Origin: Cyanobacteria bacterium OH_PDB_230
GTDB taxonomy: Bacteria > Cyanobacteriota > Vampirovibrionia > Gastranaerophilales > Gastranaerophilaceae
Assembly: GCA_023421795.1 (NCBI GenBank)
Contig: JAEZSO010000003.1
Span: 434,001 to 498,000, forward strand
Direction: 5' to 3'
Length of the DNA: 64,000 nt
Positions 9,564 to 17,710 of this stretch are shown one piece after another. Below the pieces are notes generated by a model. It saw only the letters and a program-made list of their open reading frames with translations. It searched no databases and was not told the origin of the DNA. Position numbers and translations under genes: made by a program. The stretch's first letter is position 1; each line of letters begins with the position of its first letter.

Positions 9564-9572
9564 ATTATAGCA
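9564..9572 (-). promoter_or_regulatory. Extended -10 box abutting the amylase start codon
   Basis: On the minus strand TGCTATAAT reads as a perfect extended -10 element (TG-n-TATAAT). Its last base is 6 bases before the A of the amylase ATG, which places the likely transcript start on or next to the start codon. Confidence 0.55.
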
Positions 9573-9580
9573 AAAATTTG

Positions 9581-9610
9581 TTGATAGTGTTCTGTTGTTT
9601 GTCTTATAAT
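9581..9610 (+). promoter_or_regulatory. Sigma-70-type promoter of pheS
   Basis: A TTGATA -35 box (9581-9586) and a perfect TATAAT -10 box (9605-9610) are separated by 18 bases. They lie 25 bases upstream of the pheS ATG, which has GAGG as ribosome-binding site. This is the best-formed promoter noticed in the window. Confidence 0.75.
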
Positions 9611-9635
9611 AAAAAAAAACATTAGTGAGGAAAAA

Positions 9636-10670
9636 ATGAAAGAGAATCTCGAAAATATTTATTCAAGCGCAATTGCAGAACTAGATAAAGTTTCATCGTT
9701 AATCGAGCTTGAGCAAATCAAAGTAAAATACTTGAGCAGAAATAGCGAACTGAATAATATTAAGAAAAATTTAAAAGATTTATCTTTAGAAGATAAGAAA
9801 ATCGTAGGATCGCTCGCAAATAAAATCTCTTGCGATCTTGAAACGGCGTTTGAAGAAAAATCTGAGGCTCTTTACAAAATAGAACTCGATAACAAACTTA
9901 AACTCGAGAAAATTGATATAACGCTACCAGGTGACTGCATTCCTCAAGGCAGAATCCACCCACTGACACAAACCGTAAATGAAATAGTAGAAATTTTTCA
10001 GGGCATGGGTTTTTCTTTGGTAAGTGAAAAAAATAGCCCGGAAGTCGAAACAGAGTATTTTAACTTCGATATGCTTAATTTCCCTCCTGATCACCCCGCA
10101 AAAGATATGCAGGATACATTCTATACAACATTAGCTCCTAATGTTATTTTAAGAAGCCAAACGTCAAATTCTCAAATTAGAAGTATGCTTGATCAAAAGC
10201 CGCCTGTTAGAATAATTTCGCCAGGCAGAGTATACAGATGCGAGGCTGTAAGTTCTCGTAAAAATAATCTGTTCCACCAAATTGAAGGGCTGTTAGTTGA
10301 TAAAGATATAACTTTTGCTGATTTAAAAGGTGTTTTAAATGAATTTATAAGACTTTATTTCGGCTCGGCCAGACCAACAAGATTCAGAACAAGTTTTTTC
10401 CCTTTCACAGAACCTAGTGCGGAAATTGATGTACAATGTATTATGTGTGAAGGCGCAGGTTGCAGAACTTGCTCCGGTACAGGTTGGCTTGAAATATTAG
10501 GGGCCGGCATGGTTGATGTAAATGTGCTCCAAAATGTTGGTGTTGATCCGGAAGTTTATACAGGATTCGCGTTCGGCATGGGGGTCGAAAGACTTACAAT
10601 GCTTAAATATGCAATCGATGATATAAGACTTTTCTTTAATAACGATCAACGATTTGTAAAACAATTTTAA
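9636..10670 (+). CDS. pheS: Phenylalanyl-tRNA synthetase alpha subunit
   Basis: Class II synthetase alpha subunit; with PheT it charges tRNA-Phe. The 344 aa length is standard. An N-terminal coiled coil (residues 1-85) binds tRNA. The class II core has motif 2 at VRIISPGRVYRCEAVS and FHQIEGLLVDK. The usual C-x2-C...C-x2-C loop reads CIMCEGAGCRTC. Motif 3 is GFAFGMGVERLTMLKY. The gene begins a plus-strand run and is followed after 9 bases by hisF. The beta-subunit gene pheT is not adjacent, unlike in many bacteria. Confidence 0.97.
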   Translation: MKENLENIYSSAIAELDKVSSLIELEQIKVKYLSRNSELNNIKKNLKDLSLEDKKIVGSLANKISCDLETAFEEKSEALYKIELDNKLKLEKIDITLPGDCIPQGRIHPLTQTVNEIVEIFQGMGFSLVSEKNSPEVETEYFNFDMLNFPPDHPAKDMQDTFYTTLAPNVILRSQTSNSQIRSMLDQKPPVRIISPGRVYRCEAVSSRKNNLFHQIEGLLVDKDITFADLKGVLNEFIRLYFGSARPTRFRTSFFPFTEPSAEIDVQCIMCEGAGCRTCSGTGWLEILGAGMVDVNVLQNVGVDPEVYTGFAFGMGVERLTMLKYAIDDIRLFFNNDQRFVKQF

Positions 10671-10679
10671 TGAGGCCAA

Positions 10680-11441
10680 ATGTTAGCTAAAAGAATCATA
10701 CCTTGTTTAGATGTAAAAAACGGAGAAACGGTAAAAGGAGTCAACTTTGAAAACCTTAAATCCGCCGGAGATCCTGTATTGCTTGCAAAAAAATATTCAG
10801 ATGAAGGTGCTGATGAACTTGTTTTCTTAGATATTACTGCAACGAACGAAGCGAGAAAAACAACTGTAAATATGGTTGAAGCCGTTGCAAAGCAAGTTTT
10901 TATCCCTTTTACTGTCGGTGGAGGAATAAGATCCATTGATGATATGAAAGTCTTATTGCAAGCCGGCGCAGATAAGGTATCAATTAATTCCCAAGCAGTA
11001 AAAAGTCCTGAATTAATCAAAGCGTCATCTGACTATTTCGGTTCTCAGTGTATCGTGGTAGCAATCGACGCAAAAAGAGTGGATGACGAGTTTTTTGTAT
11101 TTATAAATGCAGGAACTAAAAACACTGGTTTGAAACTTTATGATTGGGCAAAACAAGTCGAATTATTGGGTGCAGGAGAGATTTTACTAACTTCTATGGA
11201 TGCAGATGGAACTCAAAACGGTTTTGATATAGAAATGACTAAACTAGTTTCTGAATCAGTTGGGATTCCGGTTATTGCTTCAGGAGGTGCGGGTCCTAAT
11301 TCTCTACATTTTGTTGATGTATTTGAAAAAGGGTTTGCAGATGCAGCTCTTGCGGCATCAATATTTCATTTTGGTACATTACCCGTGCCGAAATTAAAAG
11401 AAGAACTTAATAAATCTAATATTCCCGTGAGGCTGGTATAA
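10680..11441 (+). CDS. hisF: Imidazole glycerol phosphate synthase cyclase subunit
   Basis: Cyclase half of the HisF-HisH glutamine amidotransferase, making imidazole glycerol phosphate and AICAR from PRFAR in histidine synthesis. The 253 aa (beta/alpha)8 barrel is full length. Catalytic Asp 11 is in IPCLDVKNGETVKGV and the second catalytic Asp is in VVAIDAKR. Phosphate-binding loops FTVGGGIRS and VIASGGAG are both present. Other his genes are not in the window. It follows pheS by 9 bases, and the next gene starts 1 base after its stop. Confidence 0.97.
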   Translation: MLAKRIIPCLDVKNGETVKGVNFENLKSAGDPVLLAKKYSDEGADELVFLDITATNEARKTTVNMVEAVAKQVFIPFTVGGGIRSIDDMKVLLQAGADKVSINSQAVKSPELIKASSDYFGSQCIVVAIDAKRVDDEFFVFINAGTKNTGLKLYDWAKQVELLGAGEILLTSMDADGTQNGFDIEMTKLVSESVGIPVIASGGAGPNSLHFVDVFEKGFADAALAASIFHFGTLPVPKLKEELNKSNIPVRLV

Positions 11442-11442
11442 A

Positions 11443-12027
11443 ATGCAGAAAGTTAAATTTGATCCGGGATTTGCTCCTTTAGTTGAACACTTTTCGTCAA
11501 ATATGGAACTCTGCTCTCAAATACTTTTATCTATTAAGCCGCTTCACCAGAAAAAATTTAAGTATAAGGTTCTTCATCAACAAATTATACAAATTTTAAA
11601 AAATAATGTTGCTTTTTATTATGGGTGTTTAATTTGGGCGTTTTCATTAACGCAAGAATTCAAAGAAAGTCCGATGGAAATAGAAGGGAACGCTTTTTTA
11701 AATTTAACTGATGAAGAAATTGATAATTATGACTTCTTTGAAGAAATTGATTTTATTACAAATTATTTAACATTACTGGAAAAGGATGAAAAATATTACC
11801 TTGGAAAATCTACTCCGCTTCCTGAACTGTGGATAAAAATTTTAAATTGTTATAAAGAATTTGTGCGATTAAATAATGGGTTTACAAAAGTTTCAAAAAC
11901 TAGCGATATTAAATTGCCCGAAACGTTCTCAAATATTGAATATAAGGCTGAATATAAAAATCTTGTTTTAAATTCTATTGAATCAAAATCTATTGAAAGC
12001 CTTTTAAATATTAATATTTTTAGTTAA
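11443..12027 (+). CDS. Hypothetical protein, 194 aa
   Basis: No family recognised. The protein is probably soluble and mostly alpha-helical. Acidic segments (TDEEIDNYDFFEEIDF) are flanked by Lys/Ile-rich helices. No signal peptide or Cys/His metal motif is seen. The ATG is 1 base after the hisF stop, so it depends on the pheS-hisF transcript. There is no close homology to histidine genes that would suggest a role in that pathway. A short AT-rich gap (52 bases) separates it from the HEAT-repeat gene. Confidence 0.75.
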   Translation: MQKVKFDPGFAPLVEHFSSNMELCSQILLSIKPLHQKKFKYKVLHQQIIQILKNNVAFYYGCLIWAFSLTQEFKESPMEIEGNAFLNLTDEEIDNYDFFEEIDFITNYLTLLEKDEKYYLGKSTPLPELWIKILNCYKEFVRLNNGFTKVSKTSDIKLPETFSNIEYKAEYKNLVLNSIESKSIESLLNINIFS

Positions 12028-12079
12028 TAAAGTTGAATTTTTGTCGTTTTTTTTATATTCTTAAATATGTATAAACTTT

Positions 12080-13051
12080 GTGTGGAGTATGTTAAACAAT
12101 AACTCTTTAAATTTAGACGATTTAGCACTTGAGTGTAAAATAAATACAGCTAGTGACAGTTCAGAGTCCATAAATTTAATCAAATCACTAGAGTATAAAT
12201 ACGATGACGAAAATTTAGTACAAATTTATAATTCATTTTTTGATAAAAGTAGAGATTACAACGTAATAATTTTTTTACTTAAACAAATCGATAAAAAGAG
12301 AGACCCAAAAAGCGTAAGTGTTTTAGTTGATACTCTCATAATGCGCGAAAAATTTAAAGACAGAATAAAAGACGATGACTCCAGAACTCAAATAAGGGTG
12401 ACTGTTGCTAAGGTTCTTGCAAACCTCAAGGACAGCCAGGCTGTATACCCTTTATTATACTGTTTAAACAATAAAGATGAGAACTATAAAATTAGATTGA
12501 GTTGTGCTGAAGCCCTTGGAAAAATAGGGGATAAATACGCAGTATCGCCTTTGGTTGACCTCTTGGAAGATGAAGAAGAGACTTCTGTATACATAAAAGA
12601 ATCAGCGGCCTTTGCTTTAGGCATGATTGGCGACATGAAAGCGGTTGAGTCTTTAGTCAGCATACTAGAAACTAAAAAAGGAATTATAGATAAATTCACA
12701 TTTTTAAAAGAAAGAGCAATTGAAGCGCTAAACAGAATCAATTTCAAAAGCGATAGAGTGTTTAAGGCTTTAAAAAACTCTTTAATTGATGAATCTTCAC
12801 AAGTTAGAATAAATGCTATTGAAGCCTTAATGAATACTGATGATCCAAGAGTATTTGACCTTATTAAAACAATGCTCAAAGATGACGATCAGGAAGTAGT
12901 TAAAAACGCGGTCATAGCTTTATACAATCTTCAAGGCGAAGATGTTATTTTTGAAATAATACACAATGCCGATTCAACCGAAATAGCGAGAATCGAAGCA
13001 AGAGCACTATTAGATGAATTATTAGACAATGAGGATGTAACCGATGAATAA
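12080..13051 (+). CDS. HEAT-repeat (PBS-lyase type) protein
   Basis: A 323-aa solenoid of about six HEAT repeats. Units of roughly 31-35 residues recur, such as KVLANLKDSQAVYPLLYCL, EALGKIGDKYAVSPLVDLL, FALGMIGDMKAVESLVSIL and EALMNTDDPRVFDLIKTML. They carry the A-L-G-x-I-G-D signature found in phycocyanobilin lyase and scaffold proteins. Such proteins act as binding scaffolds; no partner can be assigned, and light-harvesting lyase function is unlikely without phycobiliproteins. Start is uncertain: GTG at 12080 has no ribosome-binding site, while ATG at 12089 has GGAG only 1 base away. The last 8 bases overlap queC. Confidence 0.85.
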   Translation: MWSMLNNNSLNLDDLALECKINTASDSSESINLIKSLEYKYDDENLVQIYNSFFDKSRDYNVIIFLLKQIDKKRDPKSVSVLVDTLIMREKFKDRIKDDDSRTQIRVTVAKVLANLKDSQAVYPLLYCLNNKDENYKIRLSCAEALGKIGDKYAVSPLVDLLEDEEETSVYIKESAAFALGMIGDMKAVESLVSILETKKGIIDKFTFLKERAIEALNRINFKSDRVFKALKNSLIDESSQVRINAIEALMNTDDPRVFDLIKTMLKDDDQEVVKNAVIALYNLQGEDVIFEIIHNADSTEIARIEARALLDELLDNEDVTDE

Positions 13052-13724
13052 AGCAATAGTTTTACTTTCGGGCGGTTTGGATTCAGTTGTGAGTCTGGCT
13101 GCATTGAGAGACGAGTATAATGTAGCGCTGGCTCTGACATTCAATTATGGACAAAAATCTTTTAAAGAAGAAGCTGAAGCTTCCGAGCTTGTTTCTCTGC
13201 ATTATAATATTGAACATAAAATAATTAATTTAGATTGGCTTGCCGAAATAACAAAAACTTCTTTAGTTGCAGGTGATTCCATCCCTTCTTTGCCGATAGA
13301 TGATTTAGATAATTTAGAAAAAGCCGAAAAAACTGCTAAAGCTGTCTGGGTACCTAATAGAAATGGTTTATTTGTTAATATTGCAGCATGTTATGCTGAT
13401 GCATATGGATACAATTACATAATTATCGGTGCTAATAGTGAAGAAGCTGCCACCTTTAAAGATAACAGCAGAGAGTTCATAGAAGCAGCTAATTATTCTC
13501 TTGGCAATTCTGTTAACCAGGAAGTTAGTTTAGTGGCTCCTTTAATGAATTTAAATAAATATGAAATCGTGAAAAAGGGTATCGATCTCGATGTCCCATT
13601 CCACTTGATAAAAAGTTGTTATGGTAGTGAACAAAAAAAATGTAGTGGATGCGAATCTTGCAATAGATTAAAAAGAGCTTTAATGGCTCACCATAGAGAA
13701 GACTTGATAAATTTACTTTTTTAG
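13044..13724 (+). CDS. queC: 7-cyano-7-deazaguanine synthase
   Basis: Converts 7-carboxy-7-deazaguanine, ATP and ammonia to preQ0 in the queuosine tRNA-modification pathway. The 226 aa length is normal. It shows the N-type PP-loop LLSGGLDS (residues 7-14), the VWVPNRNGLF segment, and a C-terminal zinc site with four Cys (CYGSEQKKCSGCESC). GAGG 9 bases before the ATG acts as ribosome-binding site inside the HEAT-repeat gene, with which it overlaps by 8 bases. No queD, queE or queF gene lies nearby. The gene is followed by a DUF366-like gene. Confidence 0.96.
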   Translation: MNKAIVLLSGGLDSVVSLAALRDEYNVALALTFNYGQKSFKEEAEASELVSLHYNIEHKIINLDWLAEITKTSLVAGDSIPSLPIDDLDNLEKAEKTAKAVWVPNRNGLFVNIAACYADAYGYNYIIIGANSEEAATFKDNSREFIEAANYSLGNSVNQEVSLVAPLMNLNKYEIVKKGIDLDVPFHLIKSCYGSEQKKCSGCESCNRLKRALMAHHREDLINLLF

Positions 13725-13738
13725 ATGAAAATAGCACT

Positions 13739-14302
13739 ATGAACACGAAAATAATTAAAGAAGAGATTAAGTATACCGGAAGTGAGTTAATTCCGCATTG
13801 GATTTATAAAAATTTCAATTTGTTAGGCGATTCTGCGGTTGCTTTTATTGGCGAGTGCGAAGTAAAGCTTACTGAAATGGTTGATATATCCGATGTTATC
13901 AATAATGAACCGATTTACAGCAAAAAAATGCTTAATATAATTGTTGAACATTTTAATATTGAACTAGTAGAAGGTGTCCTTAGGCAAAGATTGCTAGTCG
14001 CTATGGTAAAAGAGCTTATTGAGAAACTGATTCCTGATGTGAAAATAATAAGAGACGGGGATGATTTGTTCTATAACAATAAAAAATTGACAGTTTCTAT
14101 TGCCACAAAGTCTATTACATCAGTTTTAATACACTTGGGAATCAATATTGATCCAGAAGGTGCTCCGGTACAGGCATCTGGACTTACTACGGATTTAAAT
14201 ATTTCTGATATAAAAGGATTTGCGGAGAACTTACTTGAAAATTATAAAAATGAAATGCAAAGTGTTAATGAAGCTGCCTGCAAGGTAAGAGGTGTTTTTT
14301 AG
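13739..14302 (+). CDS. DUF366-like protein, 187 aa
   Basis: The N-terminal pattern YTGSELIPHWIYKNFNLLGDS followed by FIGECEV matches my recollection of DUF366 (PF04017), a family of unknown function best known from archaea and scattered bacteria. The rest looks alpha/beta with conserved-looking VSIATKSITSVLIHLGINID and a terminal EAACKVRGVF. It lies 14 bases after queC and ends exactly 1 base before the SPOR-protein ATG. A role in deazaguanine or tRNA metabolism is only suggested by this position. The family call rests on memory of the consensus, not a search. Confidence 0.68.
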   Translation: MNTKIIKEEIKYTGSELIPHWIYKNFNLLGDSAVAFIGECEVKLTEMVDISDVINNEPIYSKKMLNIIVEHFNIELVEGVLRQRLLVAMVKELIEKLIPDVKIIRDGDDLFYNNKKLTVSIATKSITSVLIHLGINIDPEGAPVQASGLTTDLNISDIKGFAENLLENYKNEMQSVNEAACKVRGVF

Positions 14303-15019
14303 ATGAATGGGGCGAATAAAAAAAATTTGAAAAGTGCTAAAAATAAAAGAATGCTTTATTTGTTTTTCACTACATTCTTTTTGAGTATGTTTGTAGTCGG
14401 TTTTCTTATCAAGACACTTTCGCCTAGTGTAGACGTTGAGATAGGTGATGGACAAGAAAATATTCAACAAGAAGAAGATTATGACCAAACAGCATCAGAA
14501 GAACAAGGAAATGTTGATAATAGGCTGAAATGGATTCAGTTTGAAGATAACATGCCAGGAGTTTCAAAAAGATTTGATCAAAGTGCAGGACAAACCGAAG
14601 AGCGCACTAATCTTGATGAACTTAAAGAAAAACTAATGCAAAATGAAAAGGTCAAAGAATCTAAAACAGAGCAAGCAAACAGCATTAAAAAAGATGTAAA
14701 TACAAACCCGTTTACCACCAAACAAACTAAATTAGCTCCACCGGTTCCTACAACCAGAGATATAAGCGTTCCGCCTCCAGAGGCCGCGGCTCCAATAAAA
14801 ATGACCAAAGTATATGTTGGATATTACACTACTATTGAACAGGCCATTTCTGTTCAAAATAGATTAATTGATTCAAACTTGAACGTGTCTCCGTTTGTGA
14901 AAGAAGTTAATGGATATTATGTGGTTCAGGTGGGCTCTTATGCAAACAGGCAGAAAGCTCAATCTTTATATTCAGAAGTTTCTTCATTAGGTTTCCCTGC
15001 TAAAATGAACGCAGAGTAA
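14303..15019 (+). CDS. Membrane-anchored SPOR-domain protein
   Basis: A 238-aa bitopic protein. A basic N-terminus and one membrane helix (about residues 15-33, LYLFFTTFFLSMFVVGFLI) are followed by a long low-complexity, charged linker (residues 40-165, rich in Gln, Glu, Lys and Pro). The C-terminal SPOR domain (about 170-238) has the VYVGYYTTIEQAISVQNRL and YVVQVGSYANRQKAQSLY patterns. SPOR domains bind denuded peptidoglycan, typically at the division septum, so a role in cell division or wall remodelling is likely. Its ATG directly follows the DUF366-like stop. A strong terminator closes the plus-strand run. Confidence 0.88.
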   Translation: MNGANKKNLKSAKNKRMLYLFFTTFFLSMFVVGFLIKTLSPSVDVEIGDGQENIQQEEDYDQTASEEQGNVDNRLKWIQFEDNMPGVSKRFDQSAGQTEERTNLDELKEKLMQNEKVKESKTEQANSIKKDVNTNPFTTKQTKLAPPVPTTRDISVPPPEAAAPIKMTKVYVGYYTTIEQAISVQNRLIDSNLNVSPFVKEVNGYYVVQVGSYANRQKAQSLYSEVSSLGFPAKMNAE

Positions 15020-15037
15020 TAGATAAAAAATAATAGC

Positions 15038-15066
15038 AAAAAAGCCCTTTTAGAAGGGCTTTTTTG
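15038..15066 (+). terminator. Intrinsic terminator after the pheS-to-SPOR gene run
   Basis: A 12-bp stem (15038-15049 with 15054-15065) contains AAGCCCTT/AAGGGCTT and a TTAG loop, and ends in a run of Ts. The A-run on the other side would allow it to stop minus-strand transcripts too. Confidence 0.9.
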
Positions 15067-15105
15067 TTGGTTGTAGGAGAGATTATTTATAAGAAGTTAG
15101 TTATA

Positions 15106-15660
15106 TTAACCGTTACCTGCTAGGTATTTGGGAGCAGCTGCTTTGATGCCTTGATCTTCTGCTTTTTCTACTCCTTCTAATTCGGATTCTGCTGCTTTTA
15201 ATTGAGTTTCGATTTTTAATCTTTGTTGGTCTAATTCTCTTTCGATAACTTCTATTTTCTTTTGTTCATTTTTTGCAGCTGCTTCCATAGCTTGTTTGAA
15301 GTATGACTGCATTAATAATGATTGATTTGGTATAGAAGTTGTTCCTGTTGAGTCATAAGCATTTGCTACTTGGCCACCAGTACCTTGATTCATAGCGTTG
15401 TATTGCATCATATAAGTCTGAGTAGCAAGATTCGCTTGATTCATAGAGTTTTGAATTGATGCCGACATATAAAGATTTTGACGTTGGAATAACGAAGCTG
15501 GTGAATTTGCTGCTTCTTCGGGTGTTATAAACCCGTCTGAGATGTTTGCGGCATAAGCTGCTAAGTCTTGTGTTTTTTGAGATATCTCCATTAACTTTGC
15601 GTTAAGAAGATTAACTCTATTCGTTAGCATTAGCTTACGCATAGTGTAAATTGCGTACAT
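15106..15660 (-). CDS. Met/Gln/Asn-rich coiled-coil protein, 184 aa, unknown function
   Basis: No characterised family recognised. The N-terminal half (LMLTNRVNLLNAKLMEISQ, then a short DGFITPEEAANSP segment) looks helical. The middle is rich in Met, Asn, Gln and Tyr. Residues 120-165 form a strongly charged coiled coil (EQKKIEVIERELDQQRLK). There is no Sec signal peptide or membrane helix. Composition and architecture resemble structural or type III-exported proteins, but that is inference. AGGAG lies 8 bases before the ATG. The upstream region shares an 11-base and a 13-base block with the region before the 221-aa protein at 49911-50576. Confidence 0.72.
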   Translation of the reverse strand: MYAIYTMRKLMLTNRVNLLNAKLMEISQKTQDLAAYAANISDGFITPEEAANSPASLFQRQNLYMSASIQNSMNQANLATQTYMMQYNAMNQGTGGQVANAYDSTGTTSIPNQSLLMQSYFKQAMEAAAKNEQKKIEVIERELDQQRLKIETQLKAAESELEGVEKAEDQGIKAAAPKYLAGNG

Positions 15661-15690
15661 AACCTATTCTCCTACCATTTAACCTTTTGA

Positions 15691-15717
15691 ACTAACCTTA
15701 CTTATATAAAAACAATT
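15691..15717 (-). promoter_or_regulatory. Upstream element shared with the gene at 49911-50576
   Basis: Plus-strand ACTAACCTTAC (15691-15701) is followed at once by TTATATAAAAACA. The same two blocks occur at 50608-50635, there separated by 4 bases. In both cases the element ends 31 bases before the start codon of a minus-strand gene. The TATATAA part could serve as a -10 box. Confidence 0.55.
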
Positions 15718-15764
15718 TAAAATTGCTAATTGCCTTTGTGCTTACTCTTAAGATTTAAATTTTT

Positions 15765-15799
15765 AAAAAACGCTTATAACTCAATTGTAATAAGCGTTT
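15765..15799 (-). terminator. Intrinsic terminator downstream of the radical SAM gene
   Basis: A 10-bp stem (15768-15777 with 15790-15799, core AACGCTTAT/ATAAGCGTT) has a 12-base loop. On the minus strand it is followed by six Ts. It lies about 137 bases past the radical SAM stop codon; the intervening AT-rich stretch shows no gene. Confidence 0.7.
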
Positions 15800-15935
15800 A
15801 GGTTGAAAGTAAGTAGAAATTTTTAGGAATTTATATATATGTTGTCTTTAATGAGTATATACAATTTATTTATTATGTATTTAAAATAATGTGAATAATT
15901 GTGTTTACATTTCGTAATAATCGTGTAAAATCAAT

Positions 15936-16805
15936 CTAATTTGACCATCTCAAGCTGAAAAGACCTAATTTATTTTTAATACATTGGCTGCACATTTGTG
16001 TTTCCAGATAGTTTTTCTTTGAATAATCCTGGAAAGAACTACCACATCTGCCTCTATGGTCTCCAACAAGCATTAAGCAGCTATAAACCCCGTTTGAAGT
16101 TAACGTTCGGCTCTTTGCGCAATCTAACATTTTAAGGTCTTTGCAGTCAGTGGAATCTATATTTTCATACATTTCTTTATTTATATAAGGGATTATATTA
16201 AAATTGTTATCGTCAGTTTCGAGTCCCATATTCAAGCATAGCTTCTTAAAATTGCTTATAAGACTTTCCTCATCTTCTTTCCAATAGTTCACTATAGATA
16301 GGATAGGATTAAATCCGTATTTGTTAAGGCTTTGAAGTGCGTGAATACTTTTTCTGAAAGAACCTCTCCCTCTTAGTTCGTCATTTTTTCTTTCATCATA
16401 ATGATCTATGCTGATTTTGAAAATAATTTCGCTGTTTAGATTATTTTCTTCTTCAACTTTTCTTAGGAATCTTGCTTTTTTGTCATTAATTGTCATTCCG
16501 TTTGTGTGGATTACCGTTGACGTGTGTTTAAGACAAAATCTTAAAATGGAATTAAAATCGGGATGGAGCATAGGTTCTGCCCCTGAAAGGTGTATATATT
16601 TTATTTTTTCATTTTTTAAGTCGGTTAATGCTTGTTTAATTTTGTCAATGTGAATAAAATCTTTGACTTTTTTGTTGTCTTTAAAATCTATATAGCAATG
16701 TTTACATTTAAGATTGCAATTTTTACCTGTCATTTCTATGAACAGATAATCCAATTCAGTTACCTCAATGCTTGGTGCTGTTAGTATGGAATTTTTCATG
16801 ATCAT
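15936..16805 (-). CDS. Radical SAM protein with C-terminal Cys cluster (SPASM-like)
   Basis: A 289-aa AdoMet radical enzyme. The iron-sulfur motif CxxxCxxC reads CNLKCKHC near residues 33-40. The next family motifs are HLSGAEPMLHPDF (the GGEP equivalent, here SGAEP) and IHTNGMTI. Several C-terminal Cys residues (CAKS, CLMLVGDHRGRCG, MCSQC) probably bind an auxiliary cluster, as in SPASM proteins that modify peptides or enzymes. The substrate is unknown. The only nearby small gene, divergent at 17052-17222, has no Cys and does not look like a modified-peptide precursor. It is a single-gene unit with its own terminator. Confidence 0.87.
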   Translation of the reverse strand: MIMKNSILTAPSIEVTELDYLFIEMTGKNCNLKCKHCYIDFKDNKKVKDFIHIDKIKQALTDLKNEKIKYIHLSGAEPMLHPDFNSILRFCLKHTSTVIHTNGMTINDKKARFLRKVEEENNLNSEIIFKISIDHYDERKNDELRGRGSFRKSIHALQSLNKYGFNPILSIVNYWKEDEESLISNFKKLCLNMGLETDDNNFNIIPYINKEMYENIDSTDCKDLKMLDCAKSRTLTSNGVYSCLMLVGDHRGRCGSSFQDYSKKNYLETQMCSQCIKNKLGLFSLRWSN

Positions 16806-17051
16806 TATTTGTCTACCTTCTTAACTCTTCTCATCTGAACCTATTCTATATTGCAAATTCTATATAATAAATTAGACACCCGAATATAATTATTTCGTAG
16901 TTGTGTTAATATCTAATTGATTTCAATTTCCAAAAAGTATTATTTTAGTATTTTTTTTTAGATACTAATATTGTTTTCTATATATTTGGTAGTATTTCTT
17001 TTAAGTTTCTATCCTTCTGTCCGACATAGATATTGTAGACAAGGAGCAATT

Positions 17052-17222
17052 ATGGCAAAAATAATCGAAAATCCTATAGGAAGGAGAATGGTAATAGTTT
17101 CGACTGATGATATCATTAACATAGTTAGGGAGTATCAGTTAATTACTCAAAGGAAGAATAGCTATTCCGATATAAGAAAAGCATTAAATCAGAGAACTTT
17201 ATTTATACCGGAAGATATCTAA
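17052..17222 (+). CDS. Small conserved-looking protein, 56 aa
   Basis: The ATG at 17052 is chosen because AAGGAG lies 5 bases upstream; an in-frame ATG at 16971 would add a hydrophobic stretch with no ribosome-binding site. The product (MAKIIENPIGRRMVIVSTD start, then IINIVREYQLI) looks like a strand plus two helices. It is similar in size to small DNA-binding or toxin-antitoxin-like proteins, but no family is recognised and no partner gene is adjacent. An AT-only inverted repeat (TTAGTAT/ATACTAA, 16945-16951 with 16962-16968) lies about 85 bases upstream and might be an operator. Confidence 0.6.
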   Translation: MAKIIENPIGRRMVIVSTDDIINIVREYQLITQRKNSYSDIRKALNQRTLFIPEDI

Positions 17223-17314
17223 AATGTTAATATCCTAATATTATCCATATAAGCAATATCGAAGTTTAATGTGATATAGTAAAGTTAAAGTGACTTAAAA
17301 ACTGGAGAGAGACG

Positions 17315-17710
17315 ATGAGAAATTTAGTCATTATTTTACTAATCTTAATTTTACCCGTTATTGCTTATATTACTTTAGATAGCAAGAAACATCAGGAGGT
17401 TATTTCTTTGGCAGAGGCCGGAAATAAACCAACAGTTATGATTTTTACTTCTACAATGTGCTCAGATTGTATGAAAATGAAAAAAGTGATTGCTGAAGTT
17501 GAGCCTAATTATAAAGATAAAATTGAGTTCATGAAAATAGATGCTGGTTCAAATGACCCTCAAATCCAATCACTGGTTAAAAAACATAATGTTTATCTAG
17601 TTCCGACAATGGTTTTTGTTGATAAAGCAGGGAAACAAAAACATAGAACAGAAGGTTCTATGACAAAAGCTGAATTTGAGAAAAAATTGAAGGATATAAT
17701 TAATGGATAG
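17315..17710 (+). CDS. Membrane-anchored or exported thioredoxin-like protein
   Basis: A 131-aa thioredoxin-fold protein with an uncleaved anchor or signal sequence (residues 3-20, LVIILLILILPVIAYIT) and the redox motif CSDC at Cys 49 and Cys 52 (FTSTMCSDCMKMKK). The cis-Pro region reads LVPTMVFVDKAGK. It overlaps by 8 bases with the next gene, a CcdA/DsbD-type membrane protein. The natural reading is a two-component electron relay: CcdA-like protein carries electrons across the membrane to this extracytoplasmic thioredoxin, which reduces envelope disulfides. Confidence 0.9.
   Translation: MRNLVIILLILILPVIAYITLDSKKHQEVISLAEAGNKPTVMIFTSTMCSDCMKMKKVIAEVEPNYKDKIEFMKIDAGSNDPQIQSLVKKHNVYLVPTMVFVDKAGKQKHRTEGSMTKAEFEKKLKDIING

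Noticed and set aside
16971..17051. Upstream in-frame extension of the 56-aa gene, with a hydrophobic stretch
   Set aside because: No ribosome-binding site supports the 16971 start, while AAGGAG supports 17052.
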